This document shows positions 49,761 to 59,600 of a DNA stretch of 64,000 nucleotides, in pieces. A program made the position numbers and the translations under genes. A model generated the notes under the pieces. That model worked only from the letters and a program-made list of their open reading frames with translations, did no database searches and was not told where the DNA came from. Source of the stretch: Nibrella viscosa (GTDB taxonomy: Bacteria > Bacteroidota > Bacteroidia > Cytophagales > Spirosomataceae); the NCBI RefSeq assembly GCF_039541875.1, contig NZ_BAABHB010000004.1, positions 62,001-126,000 of the forward strand, read 5' to 3'. How positions within the stretch are numbered: position 1 is the first letter of the stretch; each line of letters opens with the position of its first letter.

Positions 49761-51077
49761 ATGCCACTTGTTCTAACCTTCCTGGGGATTCTGGCCCTGG
49801 TTTTTCTGGTCCTGTATATCAAGTTAGATACATTTATTTCATTTCTGCTCGTTTCCATCAGCTTAGGGTTAATCGCCGGTATGGATGTGGCTGCCGTTGG
49901 CAAATCCATTCAGACCGGCATTGGCGGTACACTGGGCGATCTGGTGCTGATTATCGGGTTCGGGGCCATGCTGGGCCGGCTGGTGGCTGAGAGCGGAGCC
50001 GCCCGGCGCATCACCAACGTGCTCATTGGCTGGTTCGGCATCCGGTATATTCACTGGGGGCTGGCGCTGGCCGGTTTTATCATTGGTATTCCGTTGTTCT
50101 ACAATGCCGGGTTTATCATTGTAGTGCCTTTGATTTTCACCATCGCCATTTCGACCGGCCTGCCGATGATGACCGTTGCCATTCCGATGCTGTCGGCCCT
50201 GTCGGTGGCGCATGGGTACCTGCCCCCGCATCCGTCGCCGGCGGCTATTACCGCCCAGCTTAACGCTAATATCGGCACCACGCTGCTGTACGGGCTCATT
50301 GTGTCCATTCCGGCCATAGTTATTGCCGGCCCGCTTTTCGGCAAAACCCTGAAACGATATAACCCCCGCCCCGACCGGGATATTTACAACATCAAAGACG
50401 TACCCAATACCGATTTGCCGGGCGTGGGTGTCAGTTTTTTTGTGGCGTTGCTGCCGGTGGTGATGCTCACCGTCTTTGGTCCCCTAAAAGGCTATTTCTC
50501 GCCCAATTCGTTCATCGGAAAACTGATTACCCTACTGGCCGAGCCATATATGGGCATGTTGATTTCGGTGCTGGTGGCGGTGTATGTGCTCGGTCTGCAG
50601 CGGGGGCAGACAATGAAAGCCGTTATGAAAGACCTGGAAGAAGCCATCAAAGCGGTTGCTCCCATTTTGCTGGTCATTGCCGGGGCCGGGGCGCTGAAGC
50701 AGATTTTTAACGACAGTGGTACCAGCAGATACATCGGCGAAATCCTGAGTGGTGTTCAGATATCGCCCCTGCTGCTGGGCTGGGGCATCGCGGCCGTTAT
50801 TCGGGTCTGTATCGGCTCGGCCACTATAGCGGGACTGACCACGGTCGGAATTGTGTTGCCGCTCATTCAGCAGCAGCCCATCAAGCCCGAACTGATGGTG
50901 CTGGCCATCGGCTCCGGCAGCCTGATGTTTTCGCACATCAACGACGCTGGTTTCTGGCTGTTCAAAGAATATTTTAACCTGTCGGTCAAAGACACCATCC
51001 GCACCTGGTCGGTTATGGAGACCATTGTGTCGGTGGTTGGGCTATTTGGGGTGCTGGTGCTGGACTTGTTTGTGTAA
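49761..51077 (+). CDS. GntP-family gluconate:H+ symporter
   Basis: Protein of 438 residues with about 11-12 membrane helices. GFGAMLGRLVAESGAARRI, GIPLFYNAGFIIVVPLIFT and SGSLMFSHINDAGFWLFKEYFNLS are GntP signatures. It imports gluconate or related sugar acids with protons. The alpha/beta hydrolase gene starts six bases after its stop and is likely cotranscribed. The substrate cannot be named more closely. Confidence 0.93.
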   Translation: MPLVLTFLGILALVFLVLYIKLDTFISFLLVSISLGLIAGMDVAAVGKSIQTGIGGTLGDLVLIIGFGAMLGRLVAESGAARRITNVLIGWFGIRYIHWGLALAGFIIGIPLFYNAGFIIVVPLIFTIAISTGLPMMTVAIPMLSALSVAHGYLPPHPSPAAITAQLNANIGTTLLYGLIVSIPAIVIAGPLFGKTLKRYNPRPDRDIYNIKDVPNTDLPGVGVSFFVALLPVVMLTVFGPLKGYFSPNSFIGKLITLLAEPYMGMLISVLVAVYVLGLQRGQTMKAVMKDLEEAIKAVAPILLVIAGAGALKQIFNDSGTSRYIGEILSGVQISPLLLGWGIAAVIRVCIGSATIAGLTTVGIVLPLIQQQPIKPELMVLAIGSGSLMFSHINDAGFWLFKEYFNLSVKDTIRTWSVMETIVSVVGLFGVLVLDLFV

Positions 51078-51083
51078 GGGGCT

Positions 51084-52004
51084 ATGAAACGGATACTGCT
51101 CATACTGGCGCTGCTGTTTATCATCGCCATAGCCGCCTTGTACCGGCCCGATATTCCGGTGGAAACCCTTCAGGAGCAGTATAAGACGCCGGTTTCGCAT
51201 GTGGTGGAAATCGACGGCATGCCGGTACACTACCGGGCCGAGGGTGCTTCGCTGGATTCGGTCCCGCTGGTGCTGCTGCACGGTACGGGCGCATCGCTGC
51301 TGACCTGGAACGGCTGGATACCGTACTTCAGGCCCGATACGCGCACAATCCGGCTCGACCTGCCGGGGTATGGACTGACGGGGCCGCACCCTAACAATGA
51401 AGCCTCGCCGGAGTACTACGCCAAATTTTTGTCGTTTTTTCTGGACCGCCTGAACATTCGGCGGTGCGACCTCGCCGGTAATTCGCTGGGTGGAGCCATA
51501 GCCTGGCGTTTTGCCCTGCGCTACCCGGAGCGGGTGCGGAAACTGATTTTGATTGATGCGGCCGGGTATCCAAATCAGTCGGAGTCGGTGCCGATTGCGT
51601 TCCGGCTGGCCCGTATTCCGGTGGTTCGTGATGTGTTTTCCAGACTGACGCCCAAACTGCTTTTCCGCGCCAGTCTGGAAAATGTGTATGCTGACCCTGG
51701 CCAGGTGACCGATACACTGGTGCAGCAGTATTACGATATGATGCTGCGGGCCGGTAACCGCAGGGCTTTTGTCCGGCGCTCCTACCAGCCCGACAGTGCC
51801 TGGCAACGGATTCCGGAGATTCAGCAACCGACTCTGGTTATGTGGGGGCAAACGGATAAACTGATACCGATTCTCACCGCCTATCGCTTTCACGACGATT
51901 TGCCGGACGATACATTGATCGTGTACCCGAACGCCGGGCATGTGCCTATGGAGGAGCTACCGCAGCAAACAGCTATGGATGCCCGGCGGTTTCTGAAGAA
52001 GTAA
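51084..52004 (+). CDS. Alpha/beta hydrolase
   Basis: Protein of 306 residues with an N-terminal membrane anchor or signal (about 3-20). HGTGASLLTWNGW is the oxyanion region, S134 in GNSLGG the nucleophile, and H near the C-terminus in NAGHVPMEE the acid-base residue. The aspartate is likely in QTDKLIP. It is directly downstream of the GntP gene. The ester or lactone substrate is unknown; a sugar lactone would suit the neighbour. Confidence 0.88.
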   Translation: MKRILLILALLFIIAIAALYRPDIPVETLQEQYKTPVSHVVEIDGMPVHYRAEGASLDSVPLVLLHGTGASLLTWNGWIPYFRPDTRTIRLDLPGYGLTGPHPNNEASPEYYAKFLSFFLDRLNIRRCDLAGNSLGGAIAWRFALRYPERVRKLILIDAAGYPNQSESVPIAFRLARIPVVRDVFSRLTPKLLFRASLENVYADPGQVTDTLVQQYYDMMLRAGNRRAFVRRSYQPDSAWQRIPEIQQPTLVMWGQTDKLIPILTAYRFHDDLPDDTLIVYPNAGHVPMEELPQQTAMDARRFLKK

Positions 52005-52075
52005 ACCGACGCCGTACCCCGGATTGTAATCGCACCGGCGTTCCGGTCCGGAAGCCGCTGCCTGCGCCAAACGCT

Positions 52076-52083
52076 TATCTTTG
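52076..52083 (+). promoter_or_regulatory. Candidate -7 promoter element of the RidA gene
   Basis: TATCTTTG fits TAnnTTTG, 91 bases before the RidA start, with no obvious -33. The two hairpins at 52117-52166 would be in the leader. Confidence 0.35.
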
Positions 52084-52116
52084 GGCCAACTAAACGCAAT
52101 TACAATTCATAAGAAG

Positions 52117-52166
52117 CCGGATTTACAATCCGGAGTACATTTAAAAAACCGGAATATAATCCCGGT
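52117..52166. repeat. Two CCGGAT/ATCCGG palindromes before the RidA gene
   Basis: CCGGATT-TAC-AATCCGG (52117-52133) is perfect, and ACCGGAAT-ATA-ATCCCGGT (52148-52166) has one mismatch. Both resemble the 6445-6473 palindrome. They end close to the RidA ATG. Confidence 0.6.
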
Positions 52167-52174
52167 CTACATCT

Positions 52175-52639
52175 ATGACACCAGACGAACGATTTGCCCG
52201 ATTGGGCCTCTCTTTGCCGCCGGCCCCGAAGCCGATGGGCGTGTATAAACCCTGCCTGACAGTGCATACTTTTTTGTATGTCTCCGGCCACGGTACCGTC
52301 AGGGATGATGGCAGCCGGATCATCGGTAAGGTGGGGGTCGATATGGATGCCGATGAAGCCAAACTGGCGGCCCGCCAGGTAGGATTAGCCATCTTATCGA
52401 CCCTAAAAGAAAATCTGGGGAGCCTGAACCGAATTAAACGGGTAATAAAAGTGTTAGGTATGGTCAATGCCACTCCGGACTTTGAGCGCCATCCGTACGT
52501 CATCAACGGCTGCAGCGAACTGTTTGCTGCCGTGTGGGGCGAAGATAATGGGGTAGGCGTTCGCAGTGCCGTTGGCATGGGGTCGTTACCCGAAAATATT
52601 CCGGTAGAAATTGAAGCCGTGTTTGAACTGGCCGGGTAG
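52175..52639 (+). CDS. RidA-family protein
   Basis: Protein of 154 residues of the YjgF/RidA type, Atu1953-like subgroup. It opens TPDERFARLGLSLPPAPKP, followed by VSGHGTVRDDGSRIIGKVG and the conserved ARQVGLAILSTLKENLG. RidA proteins remove reactive enamine/imine intermediates of amino acid metabolism. Its position directly before a PLP-dependent D-threonine aldolase-like enzyme is fitting, since such enzymes release imines. Confidence 0.87.
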   Translation: MTPDERFARLGLSLPPAPKPMGVYKPCLTVHTFLYVSGHGTVRDDGSRIIGKVGVDMDADEAKLAARQVGLAILSTLKENLGSLNRIKRVIKVLGMVNATPDFERHPYVINGCSELFAAVWGEDNGVGVRSAVGMGSLPENIPVEIEAVFELAG

Positions 52640-52695
52640 CCTGACCCCGTTGTTTTATTCGGAACAGATTCTGAGGCAAGCGCAGGAGTGTGAAT

Positions 52696-53811
52696 ATGGA
52701 AGAAAATTGGTACACCGTTCAGCATGTGGAGCAGATCGATTCACCGGCCTTGCTGGTGTATCCTGATCGGATTGCCCGGAATATCGGAACGATGATTGAC
52801 ATGGTGGGGGGGCATACCGAGCGGCTCATTCCCCACGTGAAAACCCATAAAATGGCCGAGGTGGTGCAGATGCAGCTCGACGCGGGCATTATTAAGTTCA
52901 AATGTGCCACCATTGCCGAGGCCGAAATGCTCGCTACCACCGGTGCCCAGCATGTGTTGCTGGCCTACCAGTTGACCGGCCCGAAAATCAACCGGTTCCG
53001 GGCCCTGGTGCAGGCATTTCCGCAGATCGACTGGGCGTCGCTGGTCGATAATTACGAATCGGCAGACGAACTGGGGCAGGCTTTTTCGGCTATTAACCGC
53101 AAGGCCGTCATCTACGTGGATGTCAACAATGGCATGAACCGCACCGGGCACCTGGTTAATGGGGCGCTCGGACAGCTTTACCACGATTTAAGTCAGGATG
53201 ACCGGTTCGACATCCGGGGCTTCCATATTTATGACGGGCATTTTCGTGACTCCGATTATGAAACCCGCAAAGCGAAGGCCGATGAAGCCTTTGCCCAGGT
53301 GCGGGTAGTAGCCGATAAGCTGGAACGGAAAGGACTGCTTTATCCCATGATGGTTGTAGGTGGTACGCCTACCTTCTCCGTTCATGCCAAGCGGAAAGAT
53401 GTCTGGTGCAGCCCCGGCACCTGCCTGTTCTGGGATTGGGGCTATGCCGATGGCCTGCCCGATCAGCACTTCAACTGGGCGGCCCTGCTGCTGACCCGCA
53501 TTATCTCAAAACCCGCCGAAGGAATAGTCACTACCGATCTGGGGCATAAAGCCGTGGCGGCCGAAAACCCACTGGCTAAGAGGGTTCAGTTTCTGAACCT
53601 GGCCGGCTACGACGTCATCGGCCAGAGCGAAGAACATCTGGTGCTGCAGGTCGACAATTGGGAAACCGTTCGGGTAGGCGATGTGCTGTACGGTGTGCCT
53701 TACCACATCTGCCCCACGGTAGCGCTGCACGATGAAGCTCACGTAATCGAAGAGGGCCGCCGAGCCGGGTGCTGGACCATCGCTTCCCGCAAGCGCCGGT
53801 TGCAATATTAA
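52696..53811 (+). CDS. D-threonine aldolase / D-serine dehydratase-like PLP enzyme
   Basis: Starts at the ATG 52696, giving 371 residues; a GTG at 52690 would add two. It is an alanine racemase-fold type III PLP enzyme. The PLP lysine is in HVKTHKMAEV. A metal site is likely in YHICPTVALHDEAHVIE near the C-terminus, matching the H-x-C motif of this family. The enzyme cleaves D-threonine or D-serine analogues. It follows the RidA gene by 56 bases. Confidence 0.87.
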   Translation: MEENWYTVQHVEQIDSPALLVYPDRIARNIGTMIDMVGGHTERLIPHVKTHKMAEVVQMQLDAGIIKFKCATIAEAEMLATTGAQHVLLAYQLTGPKINRFRALVQAFPQIDWASLVDNYESADELGQAFSAINRKAVIYVDVNNGMNRTGHLVNGALGQLYHDLSQDDRFDIRGFHIYDGHFRDSDYETRKAKADEAFAQVRVVADKLERKGLLYPMMVVGGTPTFSVHAKRKDVWCSPGTCLFWDWGYADGLPDQHFNWAALLLTRIISKPAEGIVTTDLGHKAVAAENPLAKRVQFLNLAGYDVIGQSEEHLVLQVDNWETVRVGDVLYGVPYHICPTVALHDEAHVIEEGRRAGCWTIASRKRRLQY

Positions 53812-53831
53812 CCGGCTCGTCAGTAGTTTTG
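53799..53831 (+). promoter_or_regulatory. Candidate promoter of the second SGNH gene
   Basis: GTTG (53799-53802) and TAGTTTTG (53824-53831) match -33 (one mismatch) and -7 elements with a 21-base spacer, 38 bases before the start codon. Confidence 0.45.
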
Positions 53832-53869
53832 CGGCTGTGCCTGTCTTATCAGGATAAAAACGGTATCTT

Positions 53870-54544
53870 ATGCGTTTGTTTTCCTATATCCTGCTGATTT
53901 GTGCTTTGCTGCTAACTACGGCTTTTGTGGCGCGTCCCAGGCGGGTCATCTTTTTTGGCGATTCCATCACGCAGGCGGGTGTGAACCCCGGCGGCTACAT
54001 TACCCGGCTGAACGGTATGCTGGCGAAGCAGAACCTGGCCTCCGAATATGAACTCATTGGGGCCGGCATTGGCGGTAATAAGGTGTATGACCTGTTTCTG
54101 CGGCTGGAGGATGATGTGCTGGCGAAGAAACCCGACCTGACCTTTATCTACATTGGCGTCAACGATGTCTGGCACAAGCGTAGCTATGGCACCGGCACCG
54201 ACCCGGATAAATTCGTTCGCTTTTATGAAGCCATCATCAAAAAGCTTCAGGCCAACGGCAGCAAGGTCATTCTGGTAACGCCCGCCGTGATTGGTGAGCG
54301 CACCGACCACTCCAACGATCAGGATGGTGACCTGAACCGGTATTCTGCTCTGATTCGCGAACTGGCCGCCAAAAACAACCTGCCCCTTTGCGACCTTCGC
54401 AAGGCGTTTCTGGACTATAACCTGAAGAACAACCCGAAAAACGAAGAAAAAGGCATCCTCACCACCGACCGCGTTCACCTCAACGACGCCGGTAACCAGC
54501 TCGTCGCCGATGAGATGTACAAGCTGATGGTAACGGTCAAATAA
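53870..54544 (+). CDS. Secreted SGNH/GDSL hydrolase
   Basis: Protein of 224 residues with a signal peptide (about 1-20). FFGDSITQAG carries the nucleophile, GIGGNKVYD the oxyanion Gly, YIGVNDVW the Asn, and DRVHLNDAG the Asp/His pair. It is a secreted esterase of the same family as the gene at 8612. The substrate is unknown; carbohydrate esters are likely. Confidence 0.88.
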   Translation: MRLFSYILLICALLLTTAFVARPRRVIFFGDSITQAGVNPGGYITRLNGMLAKQNLASEYELIGAGIGGNKVYDLFLRLEDDVLAKKPDLTFIYIGVNDVWHKRSYGTGTDPDKFVRFYEAIIKKLQANGSKVILVTPAVIGERTDHSNDQDGDLNRYSALIRELAAKNNLPLCDLRKAFLDYNLKNNPKNEEKGILTTDRVHLNDAGNQLVADEMYKLMVTVK

Positions 54545-54600
54545 AGACTGGCTGATGGTGCCTCAGCGGTAATATTGATAACCTATATAAGGCCGGCAAA

Positions 54601-55323
54601 ATGACACCATCAGATATGTATACCAATGAAGGTATAGCCAAAGGTAAAAAAGGAGATTTTGCCGGAGCCATAGCCGCTTTTGAAAAGGCCATTCTGTTAA
54701 ACCCGGATGACGATAAGGCGTATACCGGTCGTGGTATTGTCAAAGACGAGCGAGGTGATTATCTGGGAGCGTTAAGTGATTACGACAAAGCTATCAGCCT
54801 GAACCCAAATGAGGCTACGGCCTACATAAACCGGGCTATAACCAGGAGCAATGTAAGGGATTTTGAAGGCGCTTTTGCCGATTTCGATTCGGCCATTGAG
54901 ATAAACCCGGCCCTCGCCGAAGCGTATTACAACCGGGCGCAGGTGAAGGAGGAAGTCGGCACCCTGACAGGGGCTATTGATGACTATACCATGGCGATTT
55001 ACCTGCAGCCGGACTATGCTGATGCCTTCAATTGCCGGAGCGACATCAGACGTCAGTTGGGCCACTTCGAGGAGGCCTTACAGGATGCCCGGAAAGCCAT
55101 TGAAATAAACCCGGATCATTTGTACGCGTATGCAACTATAGCCGAAATTTACGCGCAGATGGGTGACCGCGACTTGTTCTTCGATAACCTGACAATTGCG
55201 CTGGAGAAAGGGTTTCCGGCCTGGGAATTTCAGGATGAGAACGAAGCGTATGCACCCTATCGGAACGATCCTCAGTTTCTTACTTTACTACAGACCTATA
55301 GGTCTGCCACGCAGAATACATAA
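54601..55323 (+). CDS. Tetratricopeptide repeat protein
   Basis: Protein of 240 residues made of about six TPR units from residue 5 onward, with regular phrases such as AYTGRGIVKDERGDYLGALSDYDKAISLNPN and AYYNRAQVKEEVGTLTGAIDDYTMAI (in part). There is no signal peptide or membrane segment, so it is a cytoplasmic scaffold. The final 30 residues lie outside the TPR array. The gene ends five bases before the M19 dipeptidase ATG. Confidence 0.88.
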   Translation: MTPSDMYTNEGIAKGKKGDFAGAIAAFEKAILLNPDDDKAYTGRGIVKDERGDYLGALSDYDKAISLNPNEATAYINRAITRSNVRDFEGAFADFDSAIEINPALAEAYYNRAQVKEEVGTLTGAIDDYTMAIYLQPDYADAFNCRSDIRRQLGHFEEALQDARKAIEINPDHLYAYATIAEIYAQMGDRDLFFDNLTIALEKGFPAWEFQDENEAYAPYRNDPQFLTLLQTYRSATQNT

Positions 55324-55327
55324 TCCG

Positions 55328-56395
55328 ATGCTCTTCGACGCTCACCTCGATCTGGCCATGAACGCGCTGGAATGGAACCGCGACCTGACGCAGCCGCTGG
55401 CGGCTATTCGGGCGCGGGAAAGTCATCTGACCGACAAACCGGATCGGGGAAGGGGCGTTGTGTCATTGCCGGCGATGCGAAGGGGGGGGATCGGTTTATG
55501 CGTGGCTACGCAGATTGCCCGGTACGTGAAACCCGGTAACCCTATTCCCGGCTGGCATTCGCCGGCGCAGGCCTGGGCGCAAACCCAGGGGCAGCTGGCC
55601 TGGTACCGGGCTATGGAAGATGCGGGCGAGATGGTGCAGATTACCGACCGGGCTGGTCTGCGGCAGCACCTGACCCGCTGGCAGCAGGCCGAAGATACCA
55701 GTACGCTGCCGGTAGGGTACATACTGAGCCTGGAAGGGGCCGATTCCATTGTCGAGTTGTCGTACCTGGAGCGGGCCTATGCGCAGGGGCTGCGGGCGGT
55801 CGGGCCGGCGCACTATGGGCCAGGTACGTATGCGTTCGGTACCGATTCGGAAGGAGGTATTGGCGCAAAGGGCCGGGAACTGCTGCGGGAGATGGAGCGG
55901 CTGAACATTATTCTGGATGCTACCCACCTGTCGGATACCAGTTTCTGGGAGGCCCTCGATGTATTTCACGGCCCCGTCTGGGCCAGCCATAACAACTGCC
56001 GGACGCTGGTGCCCCACCAGCGGCAGTTTAGCGATGCACAAGTGCGGGAGTTAATCCAGCGGGGAGCCGTTATCGGCGTAGTACTCGATGCCTGGATGAT
56101 GGTGCCGGGCTGGATTCGTGGCCAGACAACACCCCAGTCGGCCGGCCTGCAACTGGAACGCATCCTGGACCATGTGGACCATATCTGCCAACTCGCCGGC
56201 AACGCCAGCCACATCGGCATCGGCTCCGACCTCGACGGTGCGTTCGGCAACGAGCAGTGTCCCGCCGACCTCGACTCCATTGCCGACCTGCAGCGGCTTC
56301 CCGACCTGTTGCGACAGCGCGGCTACTCCCAACAGGCTATTGACCAGTTTGCGTACAAGAACTGGGTCAGTTTTTTGGAACGAATTTGGCCCTGA
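55328..56395 (+). CDS. M19 membrane dipeptidase (renal dipeptidase family)
   Basis: Start at the ATG 55328 gives 355 residues that open MLFDAHLDLAMN; an upstream in-frame ATG overlapping the TPR gene is not credible. The H-x-D pair in FDAHLD, an E in SLEGADSI, H in SHNNCRTLVPHQR and D in GIGSDLDGAFG form the two-metal site. It hydrolyses dipeptides, often with a D- or dehydro-amino acid at the C-terminus. It lacks a signal peptide, so it may be cytoplasmic. Confidence 0.9.
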   Translation: MLFDAHLDLAMNALEWNRDLTQPLAAIRARESHLTDKPDRGRGVVSLPAMRRGGIGLCVATQIARYVKPGNPIPGWHSPAQAWAQTQGQLAWYRAMEDAGEMVQITDRAGLRQHLTRWQQAEDTSTLPVGYILSLEGADSIVELSYLERAYAQGLRAVGPAHYGPGTYAFGTDSEGGIGAKGRELLREMERLNIILDATHLSDTSFWEALDVFHGPVWASHNNCRTLVPHQRQFSDAQVRELIQRGAVIGVVLDAWMMVPGWIRGQTTPQSAGLQLERILDHVDHICQLAGNASHIGIGSDLDGAFGNEQCPADLDSIADLQRLPDLLRQRGYSQQAIDQFAYKNWVSFLERIWP

Positions 56396-56626
56396 TTTTA
56401 CTTTTTTTAGATTATCCTCTATTCATCAGTTGGTTTTTAGACCAGTCGATAACATTATCCAGCTAACATAAGTTACTTGATAGGAAACCCGGAAACAGCA
56501 TGCAACACGGCTGCTGCTATTCTCGTATTTGTCCTGAAGCATGATAGGGTCAAAGACACTCCTGCTGGGGCCCGACTGCTTCATGACAACCGGCTCCTGG
56601 ATAACGGCTGGTAAACTCGACGCACT

Positions 56627-59600
56627 GTGAAACGATTTTTTCTGACTGCTTTATACGTCATTCTGGCTCTCCTGTTCCTGGTAGCCGGTTTTCTGGGCTT
56701 TATTGCGGTAACCCCCCTGGGGCAGCAGTTTGTTACCCGGCAGGTAAATCGGTACCTGGCCAAAAAACTGAAAACGCCGTTCTCGATCGGCAGCATTACT
56801 TACCGCCTGCCCGACTGGATTGCCCTCGAAAATGTGTATTTCGAAACACCCAAAGGCGATACGCTGCTGTACGGCCGGCGCATGTACGTCAACCTGGATA
56901 TGTGGGGGCTGCTTCAGAACCGGGTAGCCCTCAACGATATTCAGCTGGATAACATCCGGCTGTACATCAAGCGAACTCTGCCCGATACCACTTACAACTT
57001 TCAGTTTCTGGTCGATGCCTTCGATACCGGCGATACTACGACCACCCGCGATACGTCGGCGGCTCCGCTGGATTTGAGCCTGACGCTGGTGGGGTTCAAT
57101 AATGTGCGTATCCGATACCATGACGATGTAGTCGGGATGGACTCGAACTTCTTTCTGGATAGTATGCGGGCCCGGTTCGATGAGGTAAACCTACAGCGGT
57201 CGCGCTACCGCCTGGATAGCGTACAGGTGTATGGCCTGAATGCGACTGCCCGGATGTATGAAGGCGTAGGCACCAGCCAGAAAACCCCAAAATCATCGGA
57301 TACGCTCGATCTGGCGCTCGGTCACTGGAAAGTCCGGGGAGTTCGGTGGGATCTGCGTACCGACGGCGCCGGCTTTGAAACCAAAGGGAAAGTAGACCGG
57401 CTGGATATGACGGCCGACTATTTTCATCTGGATGGTCAGCAGGCAGCTATCCGGTCGTTTTATCTGGCGGGGGCCGATATTTCAGCTTTGCAGGAGAAAC
57501 AAGTCCGAACGGCTGCTCCGCCCAACCGCGAATCGCCCGAAGCGCAGGATGCCGGCTGGAAAGTGAAGATTGGGCAGATCCGGCTGGACAGCAACCGCAT
57601 CCGGTACACCGATCAGAATCAGCGTCCTCAGCCGTCGGGCATCGATTTTGCTAATTTGGATATTACCCGCTTCGGCCTGATGGGACAGGGCATTTACTAC
57701 AGCCCGGAGCAGATGTATGGAAAAATCCGGCAGGCCCAGTTTCGGGAGAAAAGCGGCTTTGTGCTGCAGCGGTTCGATGCCGATTTTATGTACAGCGACA
57801 CCATGACCGCGCTGACCCGGTTTTACCTGAAAACTCCCGGTACCCTGCTGCGCGATAAACTGGTGCTTCGCTATGATTCGCTGGGGCAATTGAGCAATCC
57901 CTCCAGCCAGGTAGTGGTTAACATGAATTTGCGGCAGAGTTCTGTGGCGGTGGCCGATATTTTGCGGCTGGTACCCACGCTGGCCGATACCCCACCGTTT
58001 GCCGGTAACCGAAACGCGGTATTCCGCATCAACGCCAGGGCCGTCGGTACTACGGCTTCGCTCAACATTCCAACGTTCGATGTGGCTACGCTGACGGATA
58101 CGCGCATCCGGGCCAATGGCCAGTTGCGCAACGTGACCGACCCGAACCGGCTGGTGATGAACATCACCCTCGCCGAAGCCCGCACCAACCGCGCCGACCT
58201 GAACCGGCTGGTGCCGCCCAACACCCTGCCCGATTCGTTCAGCTTACCGCCCGCCCTGCGGCTGACCGGTCGTATTCAGGGGAAACTCGACAACATAAAC
58301 CTGGATGCGCAGATACAGACCGGCGGCTGGGGAACTGCCTCGTACGATGGCTCCCTGCGGGGCTTCTATACGGGCCGGAGGCAGGCCTACAAAGGAACCC
58401 TGACGCTGGCAAGTCTGGATGCCGGTAAGTTTCTGCAAAACCCGCAGCAGTATGGCCCCATCAGCGGCCGGGCTACGTTTAACGGGCAGGGCCTGGACCC
58501 GAACACCATGAATACCACCTTCGACGTCAATGTAAGCGAAGCCACCCTGAACGGCTACCGCTACCAGAATCTGGACGTAGAAGGACAACTGGTGCAGGGT
58601 ATGCTGACGGTGCGGGGTGGGCTCAATGACCCAAATGCGCAGATCAACCTGGATACGGAGGTGGGGCTGAAGCAGGCGTATCCGAGTGTAGAAGGCGAAA
58701 TAGCCATTCAGAAGCTTGACCTTAACGCTCTGAAGCTATACGAAAAGCCGCTGGCCATGAGCGGAGTCTTTACCGTCGACTTCGCTTCTACCAATCCGAC
58801 CGCGCCGGAGGGCCGGCTACAGGCCCGCAATGCTTCTGTAACGCTGGACGGTAAAACCTACCCCATCGATTCGCTATACCTGGTAGCCGATACCGATCAG
58901 AACCGGAAGATCCTGATGGCGCGGGTGCCCTTCGGCGAAATTGCGCTGAACGGGGAGTTTCAGTACACCCAACTGCCGGATATGTTTATCGGCGAGTTCA
59001 GCAAGTATTTCAAGATTCCGGATGTGACCTATAATCCGGTGCAGCCGCCCTACAGCGCCAATATCGAGCTGAAAGCCTACCAGCATCCGCTGCTGCAGGC
59101 ATTTGTGCCGGGCCTGACCCGCATGGACACCGTTCGGCTGAATGGATATATCGATAATGTGCGGGATACTACCTTTGCCGCCAATCTGCGCACAGGCCTT
59201 GTCGAATACGATACCACCGTGGTGCAGGGCGCAACCCTGTCGCTGGTTGCGGTGAACGACCGTCTCAATATCGACGGTACGATCAATGCGGTCCAGACCC
59301 AGAGCCTGAGCCTGAACGAAACCCGGCTAACGGGTACGGCGGCCGACAACCAGTTACAGTTCTCGGTCGTTACCGAAGATTCGGCCGGCCGGGATCAGCA
59401 CGGCCTGGCTGGCCGGTTAGCCATTATAGACAATAACTACCGGCTGAATTTGAGCCGGAATGGGCTGCTGACTAACTACCATACCTGGCAGGCCGATACC
59501 GCGGGCTTTGTGCAGTACGGCAAAGACGGTATTCTGGCGCAGCAATTTACCATCCGCTCCGAAGGGCAGATCCTGACGCTGAACAGCGTGGAGCCCAGAC

